Shown piece by piece: positions 47,870 to 60,205 of a stretch of 64,000 nt of DNA (positions are counted from its first letter, which is position 1; each line of letters begins with the position of its first letter). Origin of the DNA: Ursus arctos (Eukaryota > Chordata > Mammalia > Carnivora > Ursidae); the NCBI RefSeq assembly GCF_023065955.2, contig NW_026623078.1, positions 7,636,199 through 7,700,198 of the forward strand, read 5' to 3'. A program made the position numbers and the translations under genes. The notes under the pieces are model-generated. The model saw nothing but the letters and a program-made list of their open reading frames with translations, had not been told where the DNA came from and did no database searches.

Positions 47870-48260
47870 CAAAAGGCAAAATTTTAGCACGCTATTATTC
47901 TCCCCTTCTCTCTCACTACTTTTGTGCTGTAACCATTTAAGAATTTAGTTTTAGATTTTTTTTAAGTTTATTCAATATATATTTCTACTTATCTATGCAT
48001 TTTACTGGGTTCTTTGCTTACCATTCTTTAGCCTATATGTTTTCTTCCTTGGGCTGACTATTCATTTTCTCTAAATCATCCATGAACAAATCTTAACTCT
48101 AGAGAAGGTCAGTTTCTGAGTACGTGTGTGACTACAAACACTTTAATATCATTGCCCTCCCATTTGAATGCTCTCTGGCTGGGTATACAATTCTTGGTTT
48201 TAAATATTTTCTCCTTAGAACATCTCAGGATTTCCTTTAACATTCAGTTTTGCTGAAGAG
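47870..48260 (-). mobile_element. Ancient L1/HAL1-like ORF1 region fragment
   Basis: 'tctggctgggtatacaattc', 'ttggttttaaatattttctc', 'cttagaacatctcag' suggest reversed L1 ORF1-like sequence. Weak, decayed. Confidence 0.4.
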
Positions 48261-48263
48261 AAT

Positions 48264-48324
48264 TCCCTCCCTCCCTCCCTCCTTTCCTCCCTCCCTCCCT
48301 CCCTTCCCTCCCTCCTTCCTTTTT
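48264..48324. repeat. (CCCT)n polypyrimidine repeat
   Basis: About 60 bases made of CCCT and CCTT units, imperfect. Confidence 0.93.
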
Positions 48325-48529
48325 TTTCTTTCTTGCTTTTTTCCTAGTTGTTTCTAATAGATTAGTCTATTTCTGAACTCCAGGCTATGTGAATAATATG
48401 ATGCCATGAGTACCTTCAAATGTGGAAGGACACCCCCAACATAAATAAATGCATTAAAATAACCACAGACATACTTTTTAAAACATCGTACTCTGACACT
48501 TCTTGCTAACCAGAATGAATTCCATTTAT

Positions 48530-48768
48530 CAGAAGGGGTGGGCACCTGGGTGGCTCAGTCTTAGGCATCTGCCTTCGGCTCAGGTCGTGATGCAAGGGTC
48601 CAGGGATCGAGCCCCGCATCTGGCTCCCTGCTAGGTGGGGAGCCTGCTTCTCCCTCTCCCACTCCCCCAGCTTGTGTTCCCTCTCTCACTGTTTCTCTCT
48701 CTGTCGAATAAATAAAAATCTTAAAAAAAAAAAAAATAAAAAAAAAAAAAAAGGAAGAAGGATGGGGG
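48530..48768 (+). mobile_element. Can-SINE with long poly-A
   Basis: 'ggcacctgggtggctcagtc' head, 'gtgatgcaagggtccaggga', CT-rich middle, tail of about 28 A with one T. AGAAGGGGTGGG and AGAAGGATGGGG flank it. Confidence 0.95.
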
Positions 48769-48818
48769 GGAAACTTTTACATCTTGCTGCCTGAGAATCA
48801 AAATTGATTTAATACCTT

Positions 48819-51800
48819 TTTGGTGAGAACATTTAAGTTCACTCTCTTAGCAAATTTCAGTTTTTTAATACAGATGTTAGTAGCTGTAGTGACCATGTTT
48901 GAAATTAGATTTTCAAAACTTAAGGTGAATAATTTGACAATTTTAACAACGTTTTTCTATGTCCTTCACCCCTAAATCCCTGTCAACGATTTTCTATGAG
49001 TTTTACTTCTTATTGTTGTTAGATTCCACATATATGTGATACCATATAGTCTTTGCCTTTCTCTTGCTCATTTCACATAGCCTAATGCCTGTAAGGCCCA
49101 TCTATGTTGTCACGAATGGCAAAACTTCCTTCTTTCTCATTGCAAAATAATATCACGTATATTGTATAAATGTACCACATTTTCTTTATCCATTTAGCCA
49201 ATTGCTTAGACTTAGGTTGTTTCCACATATTGGCTATTGTGAATAAGGCTGCAATAAACATGGGAGTAAAAATATCACTTCAATATCATGTTTTCATTTC
49301 CTATATATATTCCCAGAAGTGGTCTTGGTGGCTCATATGGTGTTCTATTTTTTTATTTTTCTTATAAGAAACCTCAATACTTTTTTTTCCAGTGGCTGCA
49401 ACAATTTACATTCCCACCAATAGAGGACAGGGATCCCCTTTTCTTTATATCCTCAGCAACACTTGTTATTTCTTGTCTTTTTCATGATAACCCTTCTAAC
49501 AGATGTGAGGTGATACCTCATTGTGGTCTTGATTTGTATTTCCCTAATAATTAGTGATGTTGAGCACCTATTTTTGTACTTCTTGGCCATTTGGACATTT
49601 TCATTGGAAAAATGTCTATTTCCTGTGCCCATTTTTTAATCACTTTTTATGTTTTGCTATTGAGTTATATGAGTTTGTGATATATTTTGGGTATTAAGCC
49701 CTTATAAGATATGTGATTTGCAGATTTGCAAATATTTTCATCCATTTTGTAGCTTGCCTTTTCATTTTGTTAATGGTTTCTGTTGCTGTGCAGGAGCTTT
49801 ATAGTTTGTAATCCCACTCATTCATTTTTGCTTTTATTGCCTTAGCTTTCGATGTCAAATCCAAAAACTCATACCTAAGACCAATGCAAAGGAGCTTACT
49901 GCCTGTGTTTTCTTCTAGGAGTTTAGTGTTTCTTCTAGATGTGAGATCTTACATTCAATTCCTTATCCCATTTTGAATTAATTTTTGAGCATGGTGTAAG
50001 ACGGGGTCCAATTTTATTCTTTTGCATGTAGCTGTCCAGTTTTCCAAAAACCATTTATTGAGGAGACTGTCCTTTAGCCATTATATATTCATGACTTCTT
50101 TGCCATCAGTTATTTGACTATAGATATATCTATAGGTTTACTTCTCAGCTTTGTATTCTGTTCTGTTGATCTGGTTGTCTGTTTTTATGCCAATACCATT
50201 CTTTTTCTACTATTACTTTAATTTTGTAATTAAACTATTAAAACGTTTGGTTTGAAATCAGAGAATGTGATGCTGCCAGCTTTGTTCTGCTCCAAATTCC
50301 TTTGGCTATTTAGAGTCTTTTGTGCTTTCATATAAATTTTAGGATTTTTTTTTCTATTTCTGTGAAAAATGTCATTAGAATTTTGACAGGGATTATACTG
50401 AATCTGTAGATTGCTTTGGGTAGTATGGACATTTCAAAAATATTAATTATTACAGTCCATGAGCATGGGATATCTTTGCATTTATTTTTGTCTTCTTCAA
50501 TTTCATTTAACATCTTATAATTTTGAGTGAGGAGAGTTTTCACCTCCTTTTCTTCCTAGGTATTTTATTCTTTTTGACACATTTGTAAATGGGATTGTTT
50601 TCCTAATTTCTCTTTTGGAATGATTGTTGTTAATGTATAACACTTAACTAATTTTTGTATAATGATTTGTATCCTACAACTTTACTGCATTTGTTTGTTA
50701 GTTCTAAGAGGTTTTTTTGGCATAGTCTTTTCTATTTTCTATATGTAAAATCATGCCATCTGCAGATAGAGACAGTTTTACTTTTTTTCCTTTCTGATTT
50801 GGATATCTTTTTTTTTTCTTCCCTAATTGCTATGGCTAGGAATTCCAGTAATATGTTGAATAAAATGAGAGTAGGCATCTTCATCTTGTTCCTGATCTTA
50901 GTGGGAAAGTTCATAGTTTTTCACTGTTCAGTATGATGTCAGCTATGGGCTTGTTATATATGCCTTTATTATGTTGAGGTACATTCCCTCTATATCCAGT
51001 TTGTTGAGAGTTTTTGTCATGAATAGATACTGAATTTTGTCAAGTACATTTTCTGTATCTATTAAGATGATCATATGATTTTTAACCTTTCTTTTTAATG
51101 TGGTGCATTATGTTGATTAATTTGTCAGTGTTGAACCATCTTTGCATCCCTGAAAACAGTCCCACTTGATCATGATATATGATCCTTTTAATGAATTGTT
51201 GAACTGGGTTTGTCAATATTTATTGAAGATTTCTATATCTATGATCGTTAGTAATATTAGCCAATAATTTTCTCTTCTTTTGGCCTTGTCTCATTTTAGA
51301 ATCAGGGTAATGCTGGCTACATATAATGAGTTTGTAAGTGTTCCCTCCACTTATATTTTTTGAAAGAGTTTGAAAAGAATTCATATTGATTCTTCTTTAA
51401 ATGTTTGATAAAATTCACCAGTGAAGCCATCTGGTCCTGGACTTTTGTTCTTGGAGACATTTTTGATTACTGACTCAGTCACCTTAGTAGTAATTCACCT
51501 ATTCAGATTTTCTATTTCTTCATGTTTCAGTCTTGGTAGGTTGTATACTTCTTAAGTATCCATTTCTTTTGTGTTGTCCAATCTGTTGGCATATAATTGT
51601 TCACAGTAGTCTCTTATGATCCTTTGTACATGCATGGAATCATTTGTAATGTCTCTGATTTTATTATTTTGATTTTATTTATTTAATTCCTCTCCTTTTT
51701 TTCTCTTGATTAGTCTAGTTATATTTTTTCAATAAAACAGTTCTTAGTTTTATTGATCTTTCCCATTGTCTTTTCGGTGTCTATTTCATTTATTTCTGCT

Positions 51801-52005
51801 GGGATCTCTGTTATGTCCTTCCTTCTACTAATTTTAGCCTTAATTTGTTCTTCTTTCCTAATTCCTTGAGTTGTAAAGTTAGGTTGTTTATTTGAGTTGG
51901 GTTTGTTTTTTTTTCCCTTATGTAGGCATTTATCATTATGAACTTCCCTCTTAGAACTGTTTTGCTGCATTCCTTAAATTTTGGTGTTTTGTATTTTCAT
52001 TTTCA
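48819..52005 (-). mobile_element. Antisense older L1 (L1MA/L1MB type), 5' truncated
   Basis: It starts with 'tttttggtgagaacatttaa' and covers the 3' UTR and most of ORF2. It ends mid-ORF2 near 'gttttgctgcattccttaaa' (51960). On the minus strand 50543-50328 keeps the ORF2 order [19 protein letters not shown]. The catalytic box near 50750 has changed (ADD to ADG). Many stops. Confidence 0.9.
50328..51970 (-). pseudogene. L1 ORF2 relic of the 48.8-52.0 kb L1
   Basis: Open pieces 50543-50328, 50914-50732 and 51970-51719 are residues of the reverse transcriptase and its upstream part (CFIEKI near the 5' side). No long frame remains. Confidence 0.8.
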
Positions 52006-52174
52006 TTACTGTATTTCAATTTCATATTATACATTATTCCGTAACATGTTATACATAATTTCCACGTGTTTGTGAATTTTTCCACCTTTTTTGTTGCTTA
52101 AATTCCAGTTATGAGTGAAATCATATGCTATTTGTCTTTCTCTGACTGACTTATTTCACTTAGCATTGTACTCT

Positions 52175-54573
52175 CTACTTCCATCCATGTCTTAGTGAAA
52201 GGCAAAATTTCATCCTTTTGATGGCTGAGTAATTTTCCATGGTGATATGTATAAAATACCTTTTTATCCATTCATCTGTCAATGGACATCTGGGATCTTT
52301 CCATACTTTGCCTCTTGTGGGTATTGCTGCTATAAACATTGGAGTGTATGTGACCCTTAGAATCACTATATTCGTATCCTTTGGATATACCTAGTAGTGC
52401 AATTGTAGCCATGGGTAGCTCTATTTTTAACTTTTTGAGGAAGCTCCATTCTGTTTTCCAGAGTGGCTGCACCACTTTACATTCACACCAACAGTGTAAG
52501 AGGGTTCCCCTTTCTTCACATTCTCACCAATATCTGTTCTTTCCTGAGTTGTTCATTTTAGCCATTCTGACAGGTGTGAAGTGGTATCTCATTGTAGTTC
52601 TGATTCGTATTTGCCTGATGCCCAGTGATAGGGAGCATTTTTTCACATGTCTGTTGGTCACTTGTATGTCTTCTTTGGAAAAATATCTGTTCATGTCTTC
52701 TGTCCATTTCTTCACTGGACTTTTTTGGTTTTGGGTGTTGAGTTTAGTAAGTTCTTTATAGATTTTGGATACTAGCCCTTTACCTGATAAGACATTAACA
52801 AAACTCTTCTCTCACTCCATAAGTTGCCTTTTAGTTTTATGAACTGTTTGCTTTGCTGTGCAAAAGCTTTTTATCTTGATGAAGTCCCAGTAGTTCATTT
52901 TTGTCCTTGCTTCCCTTGCCTTTGGTGATGTGTCTAGGAAGAAGTTGCTGTGGCAAAGGTTGAAGAGGTTGCTGCCTGTGTACTTCTCAAGGATTTTGAT
53001 GGATTCCTGTCTCACATTTAGGTCTTTCATCCATTTTTTCTTTCTTTTTGTGTATGGTGTAAAAAAATGGTCCAGTTTCATTCTTCTACATGTGGCTGTC
53101 CAATTTTCTCAACACATCTGTTGAAGAGACTGTCTTTTTTCCATTGGATGTTCTTTCCTGCTTTGTCAAAGATTAGTTGACCGTAGAGTAGAGGGTCTAT
53201 TTCTGGGTTCTCTATTCCATTGCATTCATATGTGTGTCTGTTTTTGTGCCAGTACCATAGTATCTTGGTGACTACATCTTTGTAGTCTTTGTAATACAGC
53301 TTAAAGTCCAGAATTGTGATGCCTCCAGCTTTGCTTTCCTTTTTCAAGATTGCTTTGGCTATTCAGGGTCTTTTGTGGTTCCATACAAATTTTAGGGTTG
53401 TTTGTTCTAGCTCCATGAAAAATGCTGATGGTATTTTGATAGGGATTGCATTGAATGTGTAGATTCTTTGGGTAGTATAGACCTTTTAACAGTATTTGTT
53501 CTTCCAATCCATTAGCATAGAATTTTTTCCATTTCTTTGTATTTTCCTGTTTCTTTCATAAGTTTTTTATAGTTTTCAGAGTACAGGTCCTTCACCTCTT
53601 TGGTTAGGTTTATTCCTAGGTATCATATGGATTTTGGTGCAATTGTAAATGGCATCAATTCCTTGATTTCTCTCTTCTACCTCATTGTTAGTGTATAGAA
53701 GTGCAACTGTGCAATGACTTCTGTGCAATGATTTTATATCCTATGCGTTTTTTGGAATTCCTGTATCATTTAGCAATTTTTTGATGGAGCCTTTTGGGTC
53801 TTCTACATAGATTATGTCATCTGCGAAAAGTGAAAGTTTGACTTCTTTTTTGCCAATTTCGATACTTTTATTTCTTTTTGTTGTCTCATTGCTGAGCCTA
53901 GGACTTCCAGTACTATGTAAAAAAACAGTGGTGAGAGTGGACGTTCCTGTCTTGTTCCTGACCATGAAGGAAAAGCTTTCAGTTTTTCCCCATTGAGGAT
54001 GATATTGGCTGTGGGTCTTTCATATATGGCCTTCATGATGTTGAGATGTGTTCCCTCCATCCCTACTTTTTGAGGGTTTTTATCACGAATGGATGCTATA
54101 CTTTGTCAGATGCTTTTTCTGCATCTGTTAAAATGATCATGTGGTTTTTGTCCTGTCTTTTGTTAATGTAATGTATCACATTGATTTGCGAGTGTTGAAC
54201 TGCCCTTGCATACCAGTAATAAATCCCACTTGATTGTTGTGGATGACTCTTTTAATTAGAGTTGGATTCAATTTGCTACTATCTTGGTGAGAATTTTTGC
54301 AGCCACGTTCATTGGGGATATTGGTCTGTAATTCTGTTTTTTAGTGGGATCTTTGTTTGGTTTTGGAATCCAGGTAATTCTGGCCTCATACAAAGAGTTT
54401 GGAAGTTTTCCTTCCATTTGTATTTTTTGGAACAGTTTGGGAAGAATAGGAATTGAATCTTCTTTAAATATTTGGTAGATTTCCCCTTGGAAGTTGTCTG
54501 GCCCTGGACTTCTGTTTGTTAGGAGATTTTTGATTACTGATTCAATTTTTTTGCTGCTTATGGGTCTGTTCAA
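52175..54573 (-). pseudogene. L1 ORF2 relic of the 52.1-58.4 kb L1
   Basis: Pieces on the minus strand: 53081-52812 ([12 protein letters not shown]), 53347-53078 and 53507-53301, 54060-53812 (with [11 protein letters not shown]), and 54573-54268 (NRPISSKKIESVIKNL). The catalytic box reads LFADDIIYV at about 53812-53835, so the two aspartates are intact here although the frame is broken elsewhere. Confidence 0.88.
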
Positions 54574-55777
54574 GTTTTCTATTTCTTCCTGTTTCAGTTT
54601 TGGTAGTTTATATGGCTAGGAACTTTTCCATTTCTTCCAGATTGCCCAATTTATTGGCATATAATTTTTTATAGTATTTTCATAATTATTTGTATTTTTG
54701 TGGTGTTGGTTCTTATTTCTCTTCTCTCATTTGTGATTTTATTTATTTGGGTCCTTTCTTTTTTCCTTTTGATAAGTCTGGCTAGGGGATTATCAATTTT
54801 ATTAATTGTTTCAAAGAATGAGCTCCTGGTTTCCTTGATCTATTCTAGTGTTTTTTGTTTGTTTGTTTGTGTCTATATCATTTATTTCCCCCTCTAATCT
54901 TTATTATTTACCTCCTTCTGCTGGCTTTAGGCTTCATTTGTTCTTTTTCTAGCTCCTTTAGGTATAAGGTTAGGTTGTTTACTTGAGATTTTTCTTGCTT
55001 CTTGAGGTAGACCTGTTTTGCTATATATGTCCCTTTTGTGATAACTGTTGCTGTATCCTAAAGGTTTTGTACTATATCATCTTTTCTTTTCATTTGTTTC
55101 CAGGTATTTTTATATTTCTTCTTTGATTTCCTGGTTGACCCATTCATTCTTTAGTAGGATGTTCTTTAACCTCCATGGGTTTGTGCTCTTTCCAAATTTT
55201 TTCTTGTGGTTGACTTCAAGTTTCATAGTGTTGTGGTCTGAAAATATTTATGGTATGCTACCAGTCTTTTTGTACTTGTTGAGGCCTGATTTGTGACCCC
55301 ATGTGTGATTTATTCTGGAGAATGCTCCATGTGCACTCGAAAAGAACGTGTATTCTGCCGCTTTAGGGTGAAATGTTGTCAATGTATTTGTTAAGTCCAT
55401 CTGGCCCAGTGTGTTATTCAAAGTCATTGTTTCCTTGTTGATTTCCTGCTTAGATGATCTCTCTATTGCTGTGGGTGGGGTGTAAAGTCCCTTACTATTG
55501 TCTTATTATCAGTGAGTTCCTTTATGTTTGTTATTAGTTGTTGTATATATTTGAGTGGTCCTAAGTTGGGGGCATAAATATTTACAATTATTAGATCTTC
55601 TTGATGGACAGACTGCTTTAAATGGTATAGTGCCCTTCTTTATCTCTTGTTACAGTCTTTGATTTAATATCTTATTTGTGTGATGTAAGTATGGCTCCTC
55701 TGGGTTTCTTTTGATACCCATTAACGTGGTAAATGGTTTTCTGTTCCCTCACTTTCAATCTGCAGTGTCATTAGGTC

Positions 55778-55864
55778 TAAAATGAGTCTGTTGTATGTAT
55801 GGTGACTAACATAATATAATAAAAAAACATTTAAAAAATAAAAAAATAAAATGAGTCTGTTGTA
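55778..55864 (+). mobile_element. Very short L1 insertion (51 bp) with 18-bp target duplications
   Basis: Insert 55796-55846 is just the last bases of a carnivoran L1: 'tgtatggtgactaacataat' and an A-rich tail. The flanks TAAAATGAGTCTGTTGTA at 55778-55795 and 55847-55864 are identical and belong to the host L1 at 52.1-58.4 kb. Sense orientation to SPIDR. Confidence 0.97.
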
Positions 55865-55875
55865 GATAGCAGAGA

Positions 55876-55920
55876 TGGGTCCTATTTATTTATTTATTTA
55901 TTTATTTATCTATCTATCAA
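55876..55920. repeat. (TTTA)n then (TCTA)n microsatellite
   Basis: About nine TTTA-type units run into TCTA units, inside the L1 ORF2-ORF1 spacer. Confidence 0.9.
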
Positions 55921-56999
55921 TTCTGATACCCTGTGTCTTTTGATTGGAGCATTTAGTCCATTTACCTTCAGAGTGATATGAATTTTGTGGCATTGTATTA
56001 CTTGTTAAGTTGTTATTTCTGTTCTTTCTAGTTTGTCACTTTTGGTCTTTCTTTCCCACTCATAGTTCAATATTTCTTACAGGGCTTGTTTTAGTGGTCA
56101 TGAACTCCTTTAGTTTTTGTTTGTCTGGGAAACTCTGTATCTTTCCTTTTATTCTGAATGACAGCCTTTCTGGATAGAGTATTCTTGACTGCATATTTTT
56201 CCCATTTAGCATGTTGAATATCTCATGCCACTCTTTTCTGGCCTGTCATGTTTCTGTGGAGAAGTCTGCTGCTATTTGTCTTCCCTTGTAAGTTAGGGAC
56301 TTCTTTTATCTTGCTGCTTTTAAGGTTTTTCCCCTTATCTCTGTATTTTGCAAATTTAACTACAATATGTCTTGGTGTTGACTGGCTTTTGTTGATTTTG
56401 TTGGGAGTCCTCTGTGCCTCCTGGATTTCAATATCTGTTTCCTTCCCCAGATTAGGGAAGTTTCAGATATAATGTACTCAAAGAAATCTTCTGCCGCCTT
56501 TTCCCTCTCTTATTCTTTTGAGACTTTTATAATGTGCATGTTATTATGCTTTGGGGAGACACTGAGTTCCCTAAGTCTACCTGTGTGATCTAATATTTTT
56601 CTTTCCCACTTCTTTTCAGCTTCACTATTTTCCATAATTTTATCTTCTATATCACTTACTCGTTCTGCTTCTTCCATCCTTGTGGTCATTACATCCAGTT
56701 AGTTTTGCATCTCTATTATAGCATTTTAAATTTTGTCCTGACTAGTTTTTAGGTCTTTTATCTCTGTGGTAAGGGCCTCCCTCATGTCTTGTATGCTTTT
56801 CTCAAGCATCCTTATGATTGTTGCTTTAAATTCTATAGCAGGCATATTACTTATATCTGTTTCAATTAGATCCCTGGCCACGACCTTTTCTTGTTCTTTC
56901 TTTTGGGAAGAATTCTTCCATTTTGGAATTTTGTCTAGGTCTCTATCTTCTTCTGTGTGTCAGGAAAACCTGTTATGTTTCCTGCTTCTGAGAGTAATA

Positions 57000-58405
57000 G
57001 CTTTATAAAGAAGAGGTCCTATACCACCCAGGGCCTTGCACTTCAGGAACTGTCTCTGGTGTATCCTGTGTGCACTCTGCTGTGTTTTGTCTGCTCTTTC
57101 CCTCAGGTTAGTCCTCTACAAAATTTCTCTTTCCCTACAGTGAGGAGTGTTTGGACCTTGGTCAGAGTGTGGCGAGTTTTGACTATGTGTCCCCTGTTCT
57201 TCTTGTTAAATGTGACCTGATGCTATTTCCACTAGAGCTGTAGCTCTGCAGCAGTCTATGATTAGTAGACGTATATGAGGGGGTGGGGTTGTGCTGGTCT
57301 TCTGGGGGAGGGGTCCACTGCTCTGGTTCTCAGGCACACTTTCCCTAGTAAAGCAACATCTGTAGAGTGCAGGGAGTCGGGGTTTGGTGTAAGAGGTTTA
57401 GGCAACCACTGTTGGCACTGTGCTGCTTACTGAAGTTCGTTTATGCTGGGGTTTGGGGAGGGAAATGTCTCCAGCCCCCTTCCTCCACCCAGAGAGGGAG
57501 TTCTCTATCCAGGAAGCCCTAATAGAAGAGTGAACAGTCTTTCCTTGTGTATACGACCATCCCTCAGATCCCTGTCTTCACCCTCTCTGTGTCTGGGCAG
57601 TGCCTGCCTGGCAGTGCAATGCACCTGTGTTTTATCCCAGGCAGACCAGCTGAGTTTTAAAACTCCAAACTTTAGGGAATTGTCCTTGTGCAGTCCCACG
57701 CTGGTCCTCTGCGGGAGGGTCTCCCCACACTGGGGCTTGTGCAGGTTTGTCCCAGAAGTGCAATCGCACTAAGGCACAGGAGCTTGGAATTTGGACTAAA
57801 GCACAGCAAAAAGCTGGTGTCCAGGTTAGCTGTCCTCAGTAGGTGTCTCTGAGCCTATGCTGGGGGTGGCGGGGAGTGTAATGGCACCCACTGGCTCTTT
57901 TGTCCCTGGAGAGGCAATGCCAACTCTCCCAGATGTGCTCTAAGAAGGGAGAAACACCTCTCCCAGTACATCCCAGAACATCCTCAGATAATGGGTCTAC
58001 ACTTCCAGCCTATCTGTCCTCCACAGGAGCACTACCATGCTGCCCAGGTCCCCACTCTCCCCCACCCCCCACCCCCCACGTTCCACACCACCCAGAGCTT
58101 GGACCTCTAAAACTCCAGTCCTTAAGCTCCGCTGGTTATAAAAATTCAGCCCCTCTTGTTTTCCCAGTCAGTTGCTTTGGGGAAGTGTTTCCCTTGTACG
58201 ATCCCTGTGTGCTCCTCTCTCTCTCTCTCTTTCTCTCTTTCTCTCTTTCTCTCTCTCTCCCTCTCTCCTCTCTTGGTGATCAAGGCTCCCTCCCCTTTGC
58301 AACATCCATGATCCTTTTCTCCCCTAAATCACATATCTACACCTCCTGTCTTCTACTATATGGCCTCTTGTTTCCCTCCAGTTGTGCAGTTTGCTCTGTC
58401 AGTGG
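57000..58405 (-). promoter_or_regulatory. L1 5' UTR (internal promoter region), decayed
   Basis: GC-richer stretch on the 5' side of ORF1, including (CTCT)n at 58213-58268 and 'ccatgatccttttctcccct'. L1 5' UTRs contain the internal promoter; the CpGs here are mostly lost. Confidence 0.65.
58213..58268. repeat. (CT)n tract inside L1 5' UTR
   Basis: Mixed CTCT and CTTT units, about 55 bases. Confidence 0.9.
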
Positions 58406-58689
58406 CATTATTTTGTTTATGAATTTCTGACGTTTAGCATAGTACCTGCTTTATAGTTCATATCCAACCTGTATTGAATGACTATTAGAGTAAATACTAA
58501 GGGAAAAAAGAACTGGTGGAGCTAGGAAAGCAATTTTGGGAGACCAGCATGTGTGAATGACTGGGCTGCATATATGATCCACAAGGTTAAGTATGCATAA
58601 TTGAGTTTAAAAAAAAAACCTATAGAAGGACCATTTGAATTTGGCTAAGAGGAAGTCTCTGGAAATAGTAGAGTTCTTAGTCCCTGGTT

Positions 58690-60205
58690 TTCATTCTTTT
58701 TTATTTAAATATATTTGTCAATTTAAGATGTACAACATATTGATATTTATATATTTGTATTTTGATTGTGACTGTGATAGTATCACCTCATGATGATCCT
58801 TTCTTTTTGGTGGTTGGAATAATTAAGATCTAGTCTCTTAGCAAGTTTGATGATCATAATACAATATTGTTGTCTGTATTCACTATACTATGCATTAGAT
58901 GTCTAGGACTTATTTACTGTTCATTGCAAGTTTGTACCCTTAAACAGTATCTCTCCTATTTCTCTACCCTCGAGCCCCTGGTAACCACTATTTTACTCTC
59001 TGTTTTTAGAGAGTTTGTTGGTTTTTTTTTTTTTTTAATTATATATATAGGTGTTACTTTACAGTATTTGTCTTTCTCTGACTTATCTCGCTTAGCATAT
59101 TGCCCTCAAGGTTCATCCATGATGGTCACAAATGACAGGATTTACTTTCTCACGACTGAATAATATTCATCTGTGTGATATAGATAGATAGCTATATTAT
59201 GATGTATTTTGATATATGATAGATTTGATATATGATATATTTTGATATAGATAGCTAGATTATGATATATATTTGATATATTTTGATATGTATCATTATA
59301 CATGATATATACATATATACATATGCATTCATCCATCAAAGGGCACTTAGGTTGTTTCTGTACCATGGCTTTTGTGAATTATGTTGCAATAAACATGCAA
59401 TTGCATTTATTTCTTCAATATCCTGTTTTTATTTCATTTGGGTATATACCCAGAAGTAGAATTGTTGTTTCATAAAGTAGCTTTATTTTTAATTTTTTTG
59501 AGGAACCTCCACATTGTTTTCCATAATTTCTGAACCAGTTTGCCTTTTTACCCAGCAGTGTACAAGGGTTCCCTTTTCTCCAAATCCTCACCAACACTTG
59601 TTATCTTTATCTTCTTAATGATAGCCATCCTAACAGCTATGAAGTGATATTTCATTTCCTCATTCGAGTTTCATTTCCCCAATGATTAGTGAGGTTAAGC
59701 ATCTTGCAATATTGAGTACCCGTTGGCTATTTGGATGCCTTCTTTGGAAAAATTTCGATTTAGTTTCTCTGCTCATTTTTAATCAGGTGTTTGTTGTTGT
59801 TGAGTTATATTAGTTATTTATGTGTTTTGGGTATTAATTCCTCATTTAGTGTTTGGTTTGCTAAAATTTTCTCCCATTCTGTAGTTTGCCTTTTTATTTT
59901 GTTGATTTTTTCTTTTATTGTGCAGAAGATTTTAAGTTTGGAAAGTCTCTTCAACAAATGTTGTTAGGAAAACTGGATTAACACATGCAGAAAAGTGAAA
60001 TCACACTCCTATCATAACACTACTCACAAAAATGAACTCAAAATGTATCAAAGACCTGATATCCTAAAACTCATAGTAGGAAACATAGGGAAATTACTTC
60101 TCAACATTGGTGTTAGCAATAATTTTTTTGTATGTGACACCAGAAACACAAACAGCAAAAGCAAAAATTAACGAGTGGGACTACATCAAACTACTCTTCA
60201 TTCTT
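58690..60205 (-). mobile_element. Older L1 with 5' inversion (twin priming)
   Basis: 58700-59940 is antisense L1 3' UTR and ORF2 end, finishing 'ttgtgcagaagattttaagt'. At 59940 the strand flips: 59941-60196 is sense ORF2 ('tcttcaacaaatgttgttag', 'aaaactggattaacacatgc', 'gagtgggactacatcaaact'). These are adjacent parts of one L1, with the upstream part inverted. TTCATTCTT lies at both outer ends (58690-58698, 60197-60205). Confidence 0.88.
59170..59325. repeat. AT-rich tandem expansion within the L1
   Basis: Units close to 'gatatattttgatatagata' and 'gctagattatgatatata' recur at least twice, with GATA runs. It replaces the usual L1 text between 'gaataatattcatctgtgtg' and 'cattcatccatcaaag'. 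Confidence 0.85.

Larger units (their letters stand above)
52080..58405 (-). mobile_element. Antisense L1, almost full length, lacking its 3' tail
   Basis: It starts within the 3' UTR ('agttatgagtgaaatcatat') and runs through ORF2 (52.2-55.9 kb), ORF1 (about 56.0-56.9 kb) and a long 5' UTR to about 58.4 kb. It ends at 'gcagtttgctctgtcagt', short of the usual start. It abuts the previous L1 at 52.0-52.08 kb. More diverged than the L1 at 22.8 kb. Confidence 0.9.
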
